Shown here in pieces: positions 1 to 8,272 of a stretch of DNA of 64,000 nucleotides. Within the stretch, counting starts at the first letter, position 1, and the number at the start of each line of letters is the position of its first letter. Location: contig NZ_CP010407.1 in assembly GCF_000830005.1 (NCBI RefSeq), positions 6,080,001 to 6,144,000 on the forward strand. The letters run 5' to 3'. The notes below the pieces were generated by a model. It made no database searches, had not been told where the DNA came from, and worked only from the letters and a program-made list of their open reading frames with translations. The translations under genes were made by a program, and so were the position numbers. Source of the stretch: Streptomyces vietnamensis. Lineage in GTDB: Bacteria > Actinomycetota > Actinomycetes > Streptomycetales > Streptomycetaceae.

Positions 1-98
1 ACCGTACGGGTGGTCGAATCCCCTCCCGGGGGCGCCGGGCCCACTAGATTGACGGTGGCACAGATGCGGCGACCTGGCTGGTCAGGGGGCAGGGGTTC

Positions 99-2615
99 AT
101 GGAGACCGACGGCACGTACGAGTCACGCGACATGGCCGGGGGGGCGGCGCCGCCTCCTGGGAAGGCGGTCCCACGGCCGGCAGCGCCGCCGATGGGGGTA
201 CCCGCCCCCCAGGCGCCCCCCGCTGATCACGTGCGCGCCGCCGCCCCCACGCACCCGGCCGTGCAGCCGGACCCTGCTCGAAAGGCGGGCCCGGGGCTCG
301 GGCCGACGCCGCCGAGCGTCCCACCCATGCCGTCCCGGGCTCCTGGGCAGGCCGGGACTTCGGCGTCGCCGTCCGTCGTCGAGTGGCTGGACGCTCCGCG
401 CCCGAAGGCGGGCCTCGGCATCTGGCGGTTTCGGTACGTTCCGCCGTCCCAGGAGGTCACGGGCCTTACACCAGTGAACTTTCTCGGGCTGCTGATCCCC
501 CTGGTCGTCGCACTGTTCATCTGGCTGGCCTACCGGAACGACAACTTTCCCTATGCGGCCTTCGTGATGCGGAAGTTCACCCCGCCCGACTGGTGGATCG
601 GCCTTGGAGCCACACCGAAGGACTGGCAGGGCGTCGCCGTGCACAAGATCTTCGATGCCGTCATCTTCTTCGGCCTCGCGTGGGTGGTCGGCGTCCTCGG
701 CTCCTGGGGCAAGGTCATCCGCTACTACGTCGAACGGAGCCGTCCGCCGGTGCGTGCCGCGCTCGCGGGTGTGGGGGCTCTCATCGGCCTGGCACTGGTC
801 CTGCCCGAGGCCCTTCACCTCGGCTGGTCGGCGGTGCCCGTCGTCGATCCGATGCTCTACCTGATCGCCCTGGTCACCGGCGGCTGGAGTATCGCTGCAT
901 CGCCAGTGGTCATCTACGCCGTGTACGCGCTGGGCGCGACGGCAGTCGTCTGGCCGTGTGCTCGGGTCGGCGACTGGGCGAGTCTCTTCCAGCAGCGGAG
1001 TTCCGGGGCCACCCCCAGCGTCTCCCCAGCCCCCACCGCCCCGGGAATCCCCCGCTCGCAATGGCCCGAGCTGCGGGCCGCGGGTGAGCACCGTGCCGCA
1101 GACGTGCTCGTCGGCGAACTGGCCGCCGGGCGGATGAACGACGTCGACTGTGCACGGGTGCGCCGCACCTGGAAGGACAGTGACCGGGATGCCGTACGCC
1201 GGGCCGCCTTCGTCGATGCCCTTCTCAGCCAGGGCGCCGCTGCCGGCGCACACCCGTCGGGTGACCGGGACCTGTCGAACCGTTCGGCCGCCCACGACCT
1301 TCTCCTGAGCCAGGTTCGTGTCGGCAGGTGGGTCGCTGCCGAGCGCGGCCCACGCACCTACCACGGTGCGGGTCTCGCGCTCGATCCCGAGCTTCTCGGC
1401 ACCTCCCTCCTGGCGGTGGGCCCTTCCGGGGCGGGCAAGACCCGTTCCCTCATCGCTCCCGTGGTCGAGTCGCTCTCCCTCCAGGCCCTGACCGGTGCCT
1501 GCGCCGTCGTCGTCGTCGGAGCGGCCGGAGCCCAGCTCGGCCCCGACGAGGCGTACGACGTCGTGATCCGGCTCGGCGACCCGGCCTCCGGGTATGACCT
1601 GGACCTGTACGCCGGGGCCACGGATCCGGACGAGGCCGCCGCATGTCTGGCCGAAGGGCTGGTCGGCGACATGGACGGAGTGGAGACGCGGCGTGCCGCC
1701 ACCGTGCTCGCCCAGCTCATCGGCCCGTACCAGGCCGCGTACGGCCGGTTCCCGACGGTGCCGGTCCTGCGAGAGCTGCTCGAGGCCCACCCCGAAACCT
1801 TGCGGGCGCTGCTCGATCTGCTGCCGGTCGACGGTGCGCAGGCGATGCGCCGCGAACTGGAATCCCGACTGCGTCAGGTCGGCAGCGCGACCGACATGGG
1901 CCCCGTGCTCGCCGACCGGCTCGCGGCCCTCGACCGGCCCGCCTTCGCCGAGTTCTTCGGCGGTGGCGGTGACGCCCGGTCCTTCTCGCTGCGGGCCGTC
2001 GCCCAGCATCCGATCCGGGTACGGGTCAGCCTGCCGGAAGGCGGCCACGAGGAGGCTGCACGCCTGCTCAACCGACTGTTGCTCGCCCAGTTCCAGCACG
2101 TCACCCGGGGCGGCGCGGGGCGAGGGAACTTCGCCTGCCTCGTACTCGACGACGCGGCGGGCGCGGTCACGGCGGGGACCGTACGGGGCCTCCAGCGGCT
2201 GCGCACGCAGAACGCGGGTGTCGTGCTCGCCCTCCGCACCCTCGCCGAGGTGCCCGAGGCGCTGCACGGGCCGCTCCTCGCGATCGTCGGCTGCCGGATG
2301 GCCTTCGCGGGGCTCCCCACCTGGGACGGCAAGGCCTTCGCCGAGGCGTGGGGCACCGAACGCGTGGAGATGACCGAGGTGGCCCATCACACCGTCTTCG
2401 CCGACCAGCCGATGACCCGGGCCATCCACGCCCTGCGCAAGCTGGTGACGGGCAAGGCCGTGACGACCGAGGCCGTGACCGTACGAGAGGTGGAGCGGCA
2501 GCGCTGGTCCGCCTCCGACCTCGCCCACGCCGTTCCGCCGGGCCATGCCGTCCTCTCGCTGAGCCACGTACGCGGCGAGCAGGTGCCGCCCATGCTGGTC
2601 GACCTGCGCGGCTGA
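99..2615 (+). CDS. Membrane-anchored VirD4/TraG-like ATPase
   Basis: Predicted 838-residue protein. Residues 1-110 are Pro/Ala-rich and probably disordered. About four hydrophobic segments follow (near 126-145, 185-204, 220-238 and 251-285), then a cytoplasmic ATPase domain. The Walker A motif GPSGAGKT is at about residue 440. A Walker B-like stretch ACLVLDDAAG and a following segment resembling the VirD4/TraG sensor region (LRTQNAGVVLALRTLAEVP) suggest a conjugation-coupling-protein fold. The Walker B has Asp-Asp rather than the usual Asp-Glu. No relaxase, pilus or conjugation genes are nearby, so a role in DNA transfer is not supported by context. Membrane location and ATP binding are reasonable inferences; the substrate is unknown. 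The ATG at 99 is the first convincing start, and nothing earlier in the window looks coding. Confidence 0.8.
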   Translation: METDGTYESRDMAGGAAPPPGKAVPRPAAPPMGVPAPQAPPADHVRAAAPTHPAVQPDPARKAGPGLGPTPPSVPPMPSRAPGQAGTSASPSVVEWLDAPRPKAGLGIWRFRYVPPSQEVTGLTPVNFLGLLIPLVVALFIWLAYRNDNFPYAAFVMRKFTPPDWWIGLGATPKDWQGVAVHKIFDAVIFFGLAWVVGVLGSWGKVIRYYVERSRPPVRAALAGVGALIGLALVLPEALHLGWSAVPVVDPMLYLIALVTGGWSIAASPVVIYAVYALGATAVVWPCARVGDWASLFQQRSSGATPSVSPAPTAPGIPRSQWPELRAAGEHRAADVLVGELAAGRMNDVDCARVRRTWKDSDRDAVRRAAFVDALLSQGAAAGAHPSGDRDLSNRSAAHDLLLSQVRVGRWVAAERGPRTYHGAGLALDPELLGTSLLAVGPSGAGKTRSLIAPVVESLSLQALTGACAVVVVGAAGAQLGPDEAYDVVIRLGDPASGYDLDLYAGATDPDEAAACLAEGLVGDMDGVETRRAATVLAQLIGPYQAAYGRFPTVPVLRELLEAHPETLRALLDLLPVDGAQAMRRELESRLRQVGSATDMGPVLADRLAALDRPAFAEFFGGGGDARSFSLRAVAQHPIRVRVSLPEGGHEEAARLLNRLLLAQFQHVTRGGAGRGNFACLVLDDAAGAVTAGTVRGLQRLRTQNAGVVLALRTLAEVPEALHGPLLAIVGCRMAFAGLPTWDGKAFAEAWGTERVEMTEVAHHTVFADQPMTRAIHALRKLVTGKAVTTEAVTVREVERQRWSASDLAHAVPPGHAVLSLSHVRGEQVPPMLVDLRG

Positions 2616-2862
2616 GGGAGGGGCGGCCCGTACGGCTCGCCCGGCGTGCCCGGCTCGCACCGCGCCCCGCAGCCGCGAGGGCATCCCGCGCGGCGTGCCC
2701 GGCGCCCCACCCGCGCGGCCGGCCGTCTCACGCCTTGCGCGCCCGCGCGGGCTTCCGGTGGCCCTGGCACAATCGGGGGCGCCGCTCGGCTGAGCGGCGC
2801 CTCCCCGCTTCCGTGCACGCTCCCCCGTGCACGGTCCTCGCTCAAAGGTCCGACGGTCCCCA

Positions 2863-4416
2863 ATGCCGCCCACCCTCGCCTCGCTCGTGCAGCACTCCGC
2901 CCTCAAGCTCATCGTCCGTGCCGGTGAGGACCGTCTCGACACCCCCGTCCGCTGGGCCCACGTCAGCGAGCTCGCCGACCCCGTCCCGTACATGGAGGGC
3001 GGTGAACTCCTCCTCACCACCGCGCTCACGCTCGACGCGGAGGACCTGGAGGCGATGCGCCGCTATGTGCGGCGGCTGCTCGGTGCCGGGGTGGTCGGGC
3101 TCGGGTTCGCCGTGGGCGTCAACTACGAGGAGATCCCGCCGGCCCTGCTCGACGCGGCCCGCGAGGAGCACCTGCCGCTGCTCGAAGTGCCGCGCCGGAC
3201 GCCGTTCCTCGCCATCAGCAAGGCCGTGTCCGCGGCCATCTCCGCCGACCAGTACCGCGCCGTCACCGCCGGTTTCGAGGCCCAGCGCGAGCTGACCCGG
3301 GCCGCGCTCGCCGAAGGCCCCGAGGCCGTCGTCGCCCGGCTCGCCGCGCACGTCGACGGCTGGGCCGCGCTGTACGACGCCTCCGGCACCGTCGTCGCCG
3401 TCTCGCCCGAATGGGCGGCGCGCCGGGCCGCCCGGCTCACCCCCGACGTGGAGCGGCTGCGCGAGCGCCCCGCGCCCGCCAGCGCGGTCGTCGGCGGTAC
3501 GGACGACCGCGTCGAGCTCCAGTCGCTCGGCACCGGGCGCCGGGTGCGCGGCGCCCTCGCCGTCGGTACGGGCGCTCCCCTCGGCACGGCCGAGCGGTAC
3601 GCCGTGCACTCGGCGATCGCCCTGCTCACCCTCACGACGGAACGTTCCCGCTCGCTCCAGGCGGCGGAGCAGCGGCTCGGCGCGGCGGTCCTCCGCCTGA
3701 TGCTCGCGGGCCAGCCGGAGCCCGCCCGGGCGGTGGCCGGGGACCTGTACGGAGGGCTGCTCGACGCCCCGTACCGGCTGCTCGTCGCCGAACCCGCCGG
3801 GGGAGAACCGGCAGCGGAGCCGCCGCTGCCGGTGCTCGCCGAGGCCCTGGAGGCCGCCGCCGCCCGCGCGGGCGAGGCGGTGCTCACCGTCGTCGAGAGC
3901 GCGCAGCGGCTCGTCGTCCTCGCCGGGGACGGGGGCGCGGTCGTCGCCGCCTGCGAGGGGTACGCGGAGCGGGAGGCGGAGGAGGCCGGTGTCGTCGTCG
4001 GCCTCTCGGCCCCGGCGGGCCCGAGCGCCGCGGCAGCCGCGTACAAGCAGGCCGAGCAGGCCCTCTCGGTCGCCCGGCGGCGGGGCAGGGCGCTCGTCGA
4101 GCACGAGGACCTGGCGGCGGGCTCGGTCCTGCCGCTGCTGGCCGACGACGCCGTCCGGGCCTTCGCCGACGGGATGCTCCGCGCGCTGCGGGAGCACGAC
4201 GCGACCGGCCGCGGCGATCTGGTGGCCTCGCTGCGGGCCTGGCTCTCCCGGCACGGCCAGTGGGACGCGGCGGCGGCGGACCTGGGCGTCCACCGGCACA
4301 CGCTGCGGTACCGGATGCGCCGGGTGGAGGAGATCCTCGGCCGTTCCCTGGACGATCCGGACGTCCGGATGGAGCTGTGGCTGGCCCTGAAGGCGACCGG
4401 CGAGGACGCGGAGTAG
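2863..4416 (+). CDS. PucR-family transcriptional regulator
   Basis: Predicted 517 residues. The N-terminal PucR domain begins at once (LASLVQHSALKLIV, then VPYMEGGELLLTTAL). A central GGDEF-like or linker region follows. The C-terminal PucR helix-turn-helix reads LRAWLSRHGQWDAAAADLGVHRHTLRYRMRRVEE, given here in outline only. The family regulates purine, amino-acid or GABA catabolism, often next to aldehyde dehydrogenases or aminotransferases. An aldehyde dehydrogenase gene lies 1.9 kb downstream on the same strand, a pairing seen in other Streptomyces. An in-frame GTG lies 36 bases upstream, but the ATG at 2863 starts exactly where the PucR domain begins and gives the usual length. Effector unknown. 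Confidence 0.88.
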   Translation: MPPTLASLVQHSALKLIVRAGEDRLDTPVRWAHVSELADPVPYMEGGELLLTTALTLDAEDLEAMRRYVRRLLGAGVVGLGFAVGVNYEEIPPALLDAAREEHLPLLEVPRRTPFLAISKAVSAAISADQYRAVTAGFEAQRELTRAALAEGPEAVVARLAAHVDGWAALYDASGTVVAVSPEWAARRAARLTPDVERLRERPAPASAVVGGTDDRVELQSLGTGRRVRGALAVGTGAPLGTAERYAVHSAIALLTLTTERSRSLQAAEQRLGAAVLRLMLAGQPEPARAVAGDLYGGLLDAPYRLLVAEPAGGEPAAEPPLPVLAEALEAAAARAGEAVLTVVESAQRLVVLAGDGGAVVAACEGYAEREAEEAGVVVGLSAPAGPSAAAAAYKQAEQALSVARRRGRALVEHEDLAAGSVLPLLADDAVRAFADGMLRALREHDATGRGDLVASLRAWLSRHGQWDAAAADLGVHRHTLRYRMRRVEEILGRSLDDPDVRMELWLALKATGEDAE

Positions 4417-4419
4417 CCG

Positions 4420-4545
4420 GACGTCCTGGCCGATGCCCTGGCGGGACGTCCTGGCCGGATGTCCTGGCCGGATGTCCTGGCGGGGTCTCCTGGCCAGCCG
4501 TCCCGGCGGGACCTCCTAGCCAGCCGTCCTGGCCGGACGTCCTAG
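4420..4545. repeat. Degenerate 13-14 bp tandem repeat tract
   Basis: The stretch between the two convergent genes is built from six to eight diverged copies of a unit like GGACGTCCTGGCC (for example GGATGTCCTGGCC twice in a row near 4456-4482). Copies vary in the last bases and some carry CCAGCCGTCC instead. No T-rich terminator tail is present. The repeat enters the 3' end of the small membrane-protein gene, which stops at 4542. Confidence 0.7.
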
Positions 4546-4751
4546 TCGGAGCCGCCGCCGTCGCCGTCGCCGAGGACTCCGCCGGACCGCCGCGCGCTCC
4601 GGCGCTGTCCGTCGCGGACCACCTCGCCGCCCAGCAGGGTCACGGCGGCCACCGCGCGCACCCAGCGGGGCCCGCCGCGCGCCGCCCACACCACGCAGCC
4701 GCAGCCGGCGACGGCGAGGACCAGGACTCCGATCAGTACGTAAAGGATCAT
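4542..4751 (-). CDS. Small single-pass membrane protein
   Basis: Predicted 69 residues beginning MILYVLIGVLVLAVAGCGCVVW, a single N-terminal membrane segment with two Cys at its end. A basic, Gly/Arg/Ser-rich tail follows, ending in Asp and Gly. A strong Shine-Dalgarno sequence (AGGGGGAAAGC before ATG) fixes the start at 4751 rather than the longer upstream option. It is divergent from the EamA exporter gene and convergent with the PucR gene. No family is recognised and function is unknown. The tail lies next to a tandem-repeat tract, so its extreme C-terminus may vary between strains. Confidence 0.6.
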   Translation of the reverse strand: MILYVLIGVLVLAVAGCGCVVWAARGGPRWVRAVAAVTLLGGEVVRDGQRRSARRSGGVLGDGDGGGSD

Positions 4752-4905
4752 GCTTTCCCCCTGGGGTCGTGCGGCGGTCCCGGTCATCCTCCCACCCCTC
4801 CGCAAGACCCCCGGGCGTCTCCGAGCCGTCCGAATTCCGCTGACCCTGCCCGGATTCGGGCAGTTTTCTTGGCTGTCGGGGCTTTCACTTCATACTCTCC
4901 TGCTC

Positions 4906-5877
4906 ATGACAAGCCCTGCCGTCGACCCGGCCCCCGAGACCCGCCCGGCCGCCCCCGAGACCCGTACCGCCGCGCCCGCCGCCCCCGGCCGCCGGATCAC
5001 TGGCGCCGTCTGGGCCGCGCTCGGCATCGTGTACGTCGTCTGGGGGTCCACGTACCTCGGGATCCGGATCGTCGTCGAGACCCTCCCGCCGTTCCTCTCC
5101 GGCGGCGCCCGCTTCATCACCGCCGGCCTGCTCCTCGCCGCGATCGTCGCCTGGCGCCAGGGCCCCGCCGCCCTCAAGGTCACCCGTCGCGAACTCGGCT
5201 CCGCGGTCCTCGTCGGCCTGCTCCTCATCCTCGGCGGCAACGGCCTCGTCGTCCTCGCCGAGACCTCCATACCCTCCGGCCTCGCCGCGCTCCTCGTCGC
5301 CGCCGTCCCCGTCTGGGTCGTCCTGCTCCGCACGGCCCTCGGCGACCGCCCGGGCCTCGGCGCCTTCGGCGGCGTCCTGCTCGGCTTCGCGGGCCTCGGC
5401 GTCCTCACCGTCCCGGGCCTGAGCGGCGAGGTGAAGATCGGCGGCGTGCTGCTCGTCCTCGTCGCGGCCCTGCTGTGGTCCGTCGGCTCCGTCTCCTCCG
5501 CCCGGCTGCCGATGCCCGCCAACCCCTTCACGGCGAGCGCGTACGAGATGCTGGCCGGCGGCCTCGCCGCGCTCGCCCTCGGTCTCGTACGCGGCGAACA
5601 CCACGGCCTCGACCTGGGCGCCGTCTCCGGCCGCTCCTGGGCCGCCCTCGCGTACCTGATCGTCTTCGGCTCGCTCGTCGCCTTCACCGCGTACGCCTGG
5701 CTCCTCCAGTCCGCCCCGGTCTCCCTCGCCGCCACCTACGCGTACGTCAACCCGGTCGTCGCCGTCCTCCTCGGCGCCCTCGTCCTGAACGAGGCCCTGA
5801 CCTGGCCGATCCTCCTCGGCGGCGCGATCGTCGTCGGCGGCGTCTGTCTGATCGTCTCGACCGAGCGACGCGGATGA
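4906..5877 (+). CDS. EamA-family (DMT) transporter
   Basis: Predicted 323 residues. After a short Pro/Ala-rich N-terminus the sequence enters ten hydrophobic segments with the two-fold EamA pattern. The first repeat opens with WAALGIVYVVWGSTYLGIRI, the hallmark of the family, and the second half contains ALAYLIVFGSLVAFTAYAWLL and ATYAYVNPVVAVLLGALVLNE. EamA proteins are inner-membrane exporters or permeases for metabolites and drugs; substrate is not predictable here. The ATG at 4906 is chosen because the upstream in-frame region (from 4750) is the divergent promoter region and has no membrane character. It seems to be monocistronic. Confidence 0.9.
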   Translation: MTSPAVDPAPETRPAAPETRTAAPAAPGRRITGAVWAALGIVYVVWGSTYLGIRIVVETLPPFLSGGARFITAGLLLAAIVAWRQGPAALKVTRRELGSAVLVGLLLILGGNGLVVLAETSIPSGLAALLVAAVPVWVVLLRTALGDRPGLGAFGGVLLGFAGLGVLTVPGLSGEVKIGGVLLVLVAALLWSVGSVSSARLPMPANPFTASAYEMLAGGLAALALGLVRGEHHGLDLGAVSGRSWAALAYLIVFGSLVAFTAYAWLLQSAPVSLAATYAYVNPVVAVLLGALVLNEALTWPILLGGAIVVGGVCLIVSTERRG

Positions 5878-5881
5878 TCAT

Positions 5882-5966
5882 CGGCCCCCTACCGTGACCG
5901 GCCCCCTACCGTGACCGGCCCCCTGCCGTGACCAGCCCGCCGCCGTGACCGGCCCGCTGCCGAGTA
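5882..5966. repeat. 17-bp direct tandem repeat, five copies
   Basis: Immediately after the EamA stop codon, the unit CGGCCCCCTACCGTGAC is repeated head to tail with a 17-base period. The first two copies are nearly identical, the third and fourth have one to three changes, and the fifth is degenerate. Since 17 is not a multiple of three, the tract is not a protein repeat. Confidence 0.8.
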
Positions 5967-5984
5967 CGGCCACGCCGCCCGGGC

Positions 5985-6153
5985 CGTCGGGGACGGGGCA
6001 CGTCGTCGCGATCGACCTGAAGGGCGGCCGTGAGCCGTGGCGGCAACGAGGCGAAGCCCACCGCCTTCGACCTGGCGAGCGGGGACGAGGCGTGGCGGGC
6101 CGGCTCGGGGGCCTGTTCGTCACCGCCCCCCGGGCGACGGGAAGCGGCAGCCC
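5985..6153 (+). pseudogene. Remnant of PQQ-like beta-propeller protein
   Basis: Two adjacent frames carry blade-like sequences of the PQQ-binding-like (WD-type) beta-propeller family. GHVVAIDLKGGREPWR is read in the frame of position 5999, and PTAFDLASGDEAWRAG in the next frame at about 6057. Both resemble the blade consensus VxALDxxTGxxxW. They lie closer together than a normal blade spacing of about 40 residues, so a deletion and frameshift are inferred. Downstream, GLFVTAPRATGS is back in the first frame. No intact start or full-length gene remains. The call rests on motif similarity only. Confidence 0.4.
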
Positions 6154-6327
6154 TTCTCGGCGTTCAGGGGCCGGTGACGCTCCATGACCCGCTGTCCGCT
6201 TCGGCCGAAGCGGACAGAGCCGCCACCCCCACTACTCCATACCGGACAAGCCCGCGCCCGCCGTCCCGGCCCTACGGTGTCACCAGAGCAACCGCTCGCA
6301 CCCCGAAACGGAAAGGGCCGGGACGCA

Positions 6328-7773
6328 ATGACGACCACCCACGCCTTCTGGCTCGCCGGCCGTGAGGCCACCGGCGACGCCACCTTCGACGTCACGAACT
6401 CGTACGACGGACGTCTGGTCGGCAAGGTCAGCGTGCCCACCGAGGCCCAGGTCGAGGAGGCCGTCGCCGCCGCGCACGCCGTCGTCGACGAGTTCGCCGC
6501 GACCCCGGCGCACGTCCGCGCCGCCGCCCTCGACCACGTGTCGAAGCGGCTCGCCGAGCGCACCGAGGAGATCGCCCAGCTGATCTCCGCCGAGAACGGC
6601 AAGCCCATCAAGTGGGCCCGCGGCGAGGTCGGCCGTGCCGTCTCCGTCTTCCGTTTCGCCGCCGAGGAGGCCCGCCGCTGGAACGCCGGCGAGGCCCAGC
6701 GCCTGGACACCGAGGCCGGCGGCGCGGGCCGCCTCGCCCTCACCCGCCGCATCCCCAAGGGCGTCGTCCTCGGCATCGCGCCGTTCAACTTCCCGCTGAA
6801 CCTCAGCGCCCACAAGGTCGCCCCGGCCATCGCCGTCGGCGCCCCGATCATCCTCAAGCCGGCCCCGGCGACCCCGATCTCCTCCCTGATCCTGGGCGAG
6901 ATCCTGGCCGAGACCGACCTGCCGGCCGGCTCCTGGTCGATCCTGACCGTGCCGAACGACCGCATGCCCGCCCTCGTCCAGGACGAGCGCCTCCCGGTCA
7001 TCTCCTTCACGGGCTCCGACAAGGTCGGCTACGCCATCCAGCAGTCGGTGCCGCACAAGCACTGCACCCTGGAGCTCGGCGGCAACGCCGCGGCCGTCGT
7101 CCTGCCCGACTGGTCCTCCGAGGCCGACCTGGACTGGGCCGCGACCCGCATCGCGACCTTCTCCAACTACCAGGGCGGCCAGTCCTGCATCTCCGTGCAG
7201 CGCGTGATCGCCGACGCCTCGGTCTACGACCGCCTGGTGCCGAAGATCGTCGCCGCCGTCGAGGCGCAGATCACCGGTGACCCGGCGGACGACGCCACCG
7301 ACGTCGGCCCGCTCGTCGACGAGGCCGCCGCCAAGCGCGTCGAGTCCTGGGTCGACGAGGCCGTCGCGGCCGGCGCCAAGCTCCTCGCCGGCGGCAAGCG
7401 CGAGGGCGCGACCTACGCCCCGACCGTCCTCGCCGACCTCCCGGCGGACGTCACCCTGGCCCGCGCCGAGGTCTTCGGCCCGGTCCTGACGATCGCCAAG
7501 GTCGACGGCGAGGCCGAGGCCTTCGCCGCGGTCAACGACTCGGACTTCGGCCTCCAGGCCGGCGTCTTCACCCACGACCTGCAGACCGCCTTCCGCGCCC
7601 ACCGCGCGCTGGAGGTCGGCGGCGTGATCGTCGGCGACGTCCCCTCGTACCGCGCCGACCAGATGCCGTACGGCGGTGCCAAGCGCTCCGGCGTCGGCCG
7701 CGAGGGCGTCAAGTTCGCGATGGACGACTACACCTACGAGCGCGTCCTCGTCCTGACGGGCCTCGCCCTCTAA
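6328..7773 (+). CDS. NAD(P)-dependent aldehyde dehydrogenase
   Basis: Predicted 481 residues, the typical length of the aldehyde dehydrogenase superfamily. It oxidises an aldehyde to the acid using NAD or NADP. Visible hallmarks are the cofactor-site run IAPFNFPLNL, the ISFTGSDKVG Rossmann element, the general-base Glu in LELGGNAA (about Glu249) and the catalytic Cys in GGQSCISVQR (Cys287). EVFGPV is near the C-terminus. The substrate is not obvious; semialdehyde, lactaldehyde or aldehyde detoxification roles are all possible. The ATG at 6328 gives the conventional N-terminus; the in-frame extension upstream is non-coding in character. A hairpin terminator follows directly. Confidence 0.93.
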   Translation: MTTTHAFWLAGREATGDATFDVTNSYDGRLVGKVSVPTEAQVEEAVAAAHAVVDEFAATPAHVRAAALDHVSKRLAERTEEIAQLISAENGKPIKWARGEVGRAVSVFRFAAEEARRWNAGEAQRLDTEAGGAGRLALTRRIPKGVVLGIAPFNFPLNLSAHKVAPAIAVGAPIILKPAPATPISSLILGEILAETDLPAGSWSILTVPNDRMPALVQDERLPVISFTGSDKVGYAIQQSVPHKHCTLELGGNAAAVVLPDWSSEADLDWAATRIATFSNYQGGQSCISVQRVIADASVYDRLVPKIVAAVEAQITGDPADDATDVGPLVDEAAAKRVESWVDEAVAAGAKLLAGGKREGATYAPTVLADLPADVTLARAEVFGPVLTIAKVDGEAEAFAAVNDSDFGLQAGVFTHDLQTAFRAHRALEVGGVIVGDVPSYRADQMPYGGAKRSGVGREGVKFAMDDYTYERVLVLTGLAL

Positions 7774-7793
7774 GGCGTACGCCTCACGAGACC

Positions 7794-7833
7794 GGCGGTC
7801 CGAGCCCACTGTGCGGGGGCTCGGGCCGCCTTT
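7794..7833 (+). terminator. Rho-independent terminator after aldehyde dehydrogenase
   Basis: Stem GGCGGTCCGAGCCC pairs with GGGCTCGGGCCGCC around a short loop, followed by TTT. It lies between the convergent dehydrogenase and monooxygenase-fold genes and may serve both strands. Confidence 0.8.
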
Positions 7834-7835
7834 CG

Positions 7836-8138
7836 TCATGAGAGGGGCGCGTCCACGAGCCGGATGACCTCCGCCGGCCCCGCCCGGAACGCCTTGTTCG
7901 TGACGCCGGCCGCGACCATGTGCGGGGCGACGTCGTGCGCGGCGAGGGCCTCGGCGGAGGCCCAGCGCTCGATCAGGGCGAAGCGGTCGGGGTCGTCGGC
8001 CACCCGGTGGAGGTCGTACTGCAGGCAGCCCTCCTCCGCCCGCACCAGGGGTGCGAGCGCCTCGAAGGCGGCGATCTGTTCCGCGCCACGACCGGGCTGC
8101 GTGGCGACGAGGACGATGAGCTTGATCGGCTGAGACAT
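7836..8138 (-). CDS. Antibiotic biosynthesis monooxygenase (ABM) fold protein
   Basis: Predicted 100 residues. This is a compact dimeric alpha/beta-barrel of the ABM/quinol-monooxygenase type, recognised by the pattern IKLIVLVATQPGR..., EEGCLQYDLHRVADDPDRFALIERWAS and a C-terminal His-containing helix (AAHDVAPHMV). Members include YgiN-like quinol monooxygenases and heme-degrading enzymes, and many are uncharacterised. The ATG at 8138 begins the domain exactly; a longer reading frame extends upstream but is unrelated in character. It is divergent from the acyl-CoA dehydrogenase gene. Substrate unknown. Confidence 0.82.
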   Translation of the reverse strand: MSQPIKLIVLVATQPGRGAEQIAAFEALAPLVRAEEGCLQYDLHRVADDPDRFALIERWASAEALAAHDVAPHMVAAGVTNKAFRAGPAEVIRLVDAPLS

Positions 8139-8272
8139 GGCGCGGACCCTACGCGCGGCCCCCGCCGGACGGTCCGGGCGTCTCACCAGGAGGACAAACC
8201 CGGAGGGACCCCCTCCTCTTTCCGGACCCACCGAAATCGGGTACGACGGACAGGAAGCCCCAGGAGGTGGAG

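Noticed and set aside
123..3029. Long minus-strand open frame opposite the VirD4-like ATPase gene
   Set aside because: It is a shadow frame produced by high third-position GC; it lacks domains, and the plus-strand frame has membrane segments and a Walker A motif.
5945..6187. Calling the GTG 5945 frame an intact 80-residue gene
   Set aside because: Its recognisable motif continues only in a different frame, so a decayed fragment is more likely.
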